Positions 63,801-64,000 of a stretch of DNA of 64,000 bases are shown piece after piece. The notes beneath the pieces are model-generated. The model had not been told where the DNA came from. It searched no databases and saw nothing but the letters and a program-made list of their open reading frames with translations. The DNA lies in contig JAPOSZ010000018.1 of NCBI GenBank assembly GCA_026709415.1, positions 62,001-126,000 on the forward strand, given 5' to 3'. The DNA is from Flavobacteriaceae bacterium (lineage in GTDB: Bacteria > Bacteroidota > Bacteroidia > Flavobacteriales > Flavobacteriaceae). The stretch's first letter is position 1. Each line of letters starts with the position of its first letter. The translations under genes and the position numbers were made by a program.

Positions 63801-64000
63801 GGTTCTGATTCCGAAGTAAAAGTTGGAAATATTCAACCAGATTTTAGTGCTAGTATCCAAAGTTCATTGAACTACAAGAATTTAAGTTTTTCATTTTTGA
63901 TCGACGGAAGTTTTGGAGGCGATGTCTTCAGTGGTACCAAGCGAGAGTTGAATCGAAACGGATACTCCAAAGAATCGTTGCAAGGTAGAGACGATTGGAC
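60840..64000 (+). CDS. SusC/RagA-type TonB-linked outer membrane receptor, 3' end outside window
   Basis: The frame opens at ATG 60840 and is still open at the window end (at least 1,053 codons). After a signal peptide (FVLAIMFNIQANSTYS) comes an STN domain (ISLYYQDISTENILDVIEQ), which contacts FecR in signal-transducing receptors. A carboxypeptidase-like fold (VSGSVTNQDGEPLPGASVV), the plug (ALDVVVVTAIGIERSKRALG) and the start of the barrel (GSSLTGSNGALIVVDGVP) follow. The motif LSSLQGK-like (LTSLQGKGAG) and RGGSSL are typical. A SusD partner is expected just outside. The substrate, probably a glycan, is unknown. The 239 bases before it show no gene. Confidence 0.95.
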   Translation, partial: MNMKKYLQSDVIQWLKIKLDLKMKITAVFVLAIMFNIQANSTYSQKTKISLYYQDISTENILDVIEQTTDFRFVYKLKDVNLQRRLSIHVIEKPITEVLSILFDGTDTGYKIRRSQVMLKKGKPAKPKVAKTVEAVVEDLQQSVSGSVTNQDGEPLPGASVVEKGTNNGTQTDFDGNFTLTLSSDSSVILVSYIGYKTQEVNITEDQTPTITLEDDAAALDVVVVTAIGIERSKRALGYSVEEVQGEEIANSGSSNVLTSLQGKGAGISITNTSSGVTGSTEIVLRGGSSLTGSNGALIVVDGVPFSNRSLRNGGDLNVDFGSGIADLNAQDIESISVLKGANAAALYGSRALNGVVMITTKRGQLGEPQFSFSSQLKFTEIMYFPELQNEYGAGHGNVNVFGILKDDNGQLYTGADTNYDEKSWGPKLNQGLMVRRDWLRDRPILPWVSHGEPWKDFFQTSLTNIQNLNITGGTEALNYYLSFLYEDAEDVQPESTQDRYNLTLRLGSQINENVGLEGRLSYTYSQTHNRLNVGSRESVYYTLLQMPRSISLDFLTPHRYPFSGKEYSFGFFRDGNKVAWNRSRNNPYWTVYEDPNDDKTKRLIGFTKLNLNLIDDLDGLGKLTAFARIGWDNSEVDFKTIRGRSEAYTKGNLSVTKNSYLELNTDFYITYQKSLGDLGLTANFGGNRRYNETDLRRVWGWNFLTDERVSSNNLENREFASSTNKQALNSLYGGVQFAYKNYLFLDITGRNDWSSTLPLENNSFFYPSASLGFVVTDALKGWNSNILQYAKLRASYAEVGNDLGIYRINTYYNYGTDGQGRLQATVQNSVGNQNIEAEVNKSLEFGADLRFLENRIGLDVTWYQSATENQIIDNYPQAISTGFTNLLYNVGKISNTGIEVSLFTSPIRTENLNWDLTLNYATNEMVLEELNLPGEAYFRIEDHIEYSARAYVGEKFGDIYGYRYLRDNEGTVIVNEQGYPIIDNLKGSDSEVKVGNIQPDFSASIQSSLNYKNLSFSFLIDGSFGGDVFSGTKRELNRNGYSKESLQGRDDW

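Overview
The window comes from a low-GC member of the Bacteroidota. The evidence is a SusC/RagA-type TonB receptor that runs off the right edge behind an ECF sigma factor and a FecR anti-sigma factor, the bacillithiol enzyme BshA, an LptD-amidase-MlaD envelope cluster, several conserved proteins known mainly from this phylum, TAnnTTTG-type promoter boxes, frequent TTG starts, and a scarcity of Shine-Dalgarno sites. The genus cannot be told from sequence alone. No rRNA, tRNA or CRISPR array was found.

Layout. 1-6.3 kb is accessory and decaying: a Cache-domain lipoprotein broken by an in-frame TGA, an IS1595-family element with perfect 27-bp ends and a frameshift in a G run, an isochorismate synthase, a decayed copy of a gene found intact at 13.8 kb, an IS5-type element with two nonsense codons, and a remnant of a second IS5 copy. 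6.4-9.3 kb holds glycolysis and sugar genes (pfkA, gapA, an N-acetylglucosamine-kinase-like ATPase). 9.3-21.1 kb is mostly cell envelope: ridA, lptD, an amidase, mlaD, a HAD phosphatase, a GH3/serine-hydrolase fusion and bshA. It is interrupted at 13.8-14.7 kb by a repeat-rich coiled-coil gene and a serine-recombinase fragment. 21.2-30.2 kb has a NERD-helicase, a small glycan operon (DUF1080, Tat-exported Gfo/Idh/MocA, GH20), a pterin dehydratase, a sterol-desaturase-type hydroxylase and a second Tat-exported Gfo/Idh/MocA protein.

30.6-33.5 kb is the most interesting part: a tight four-gene operon TIR - SLOG - TIR-like - TIR just downstream of mnmE. It has TIR enzymes and a SLOG nucleotide-sensor fold, the signalling parts of Thoeris, but no SIR2 or Macro effector, and the last TIR gene carries a 2-base frameshift. 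It looks like an uncatalogued TIR/SLOG immune module. 33.6-46.9 kb returns to core genes (mnmE, a GNAT-like protein, YfhO, a flippase, uvrA, nth, bcp, an MBL hydrolase). 47-50.8 kb is a second accessory island: an AAA ATPase broken by TGA, then an EcoRI-type adenine methyltransferase frameshifted in a nine-G tract and coupled by ATGA to a DUF262-HNH nuclease. This looks like a phase-variable restriction-modification pair.

50.8-58.3 kb holds an esterase, a dihydroorotase paralogue without metal ligands, the 5-oxoprolinase genes pxpC-pxpB-pxpA with an NRAMP-like transporter lacking the metal-binding motifs, and gabD. 58.7-64 kb is the sigma/FecR/SusC start of a nutrient-uptake locus.

Most nonsense codons in broken genes are compatible with single C-to-T changes, and one is shown by comparison with an intact paralogue. 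The decay therefore looks real rather than like sequencing error. The frameshifts in the G runs could be either.
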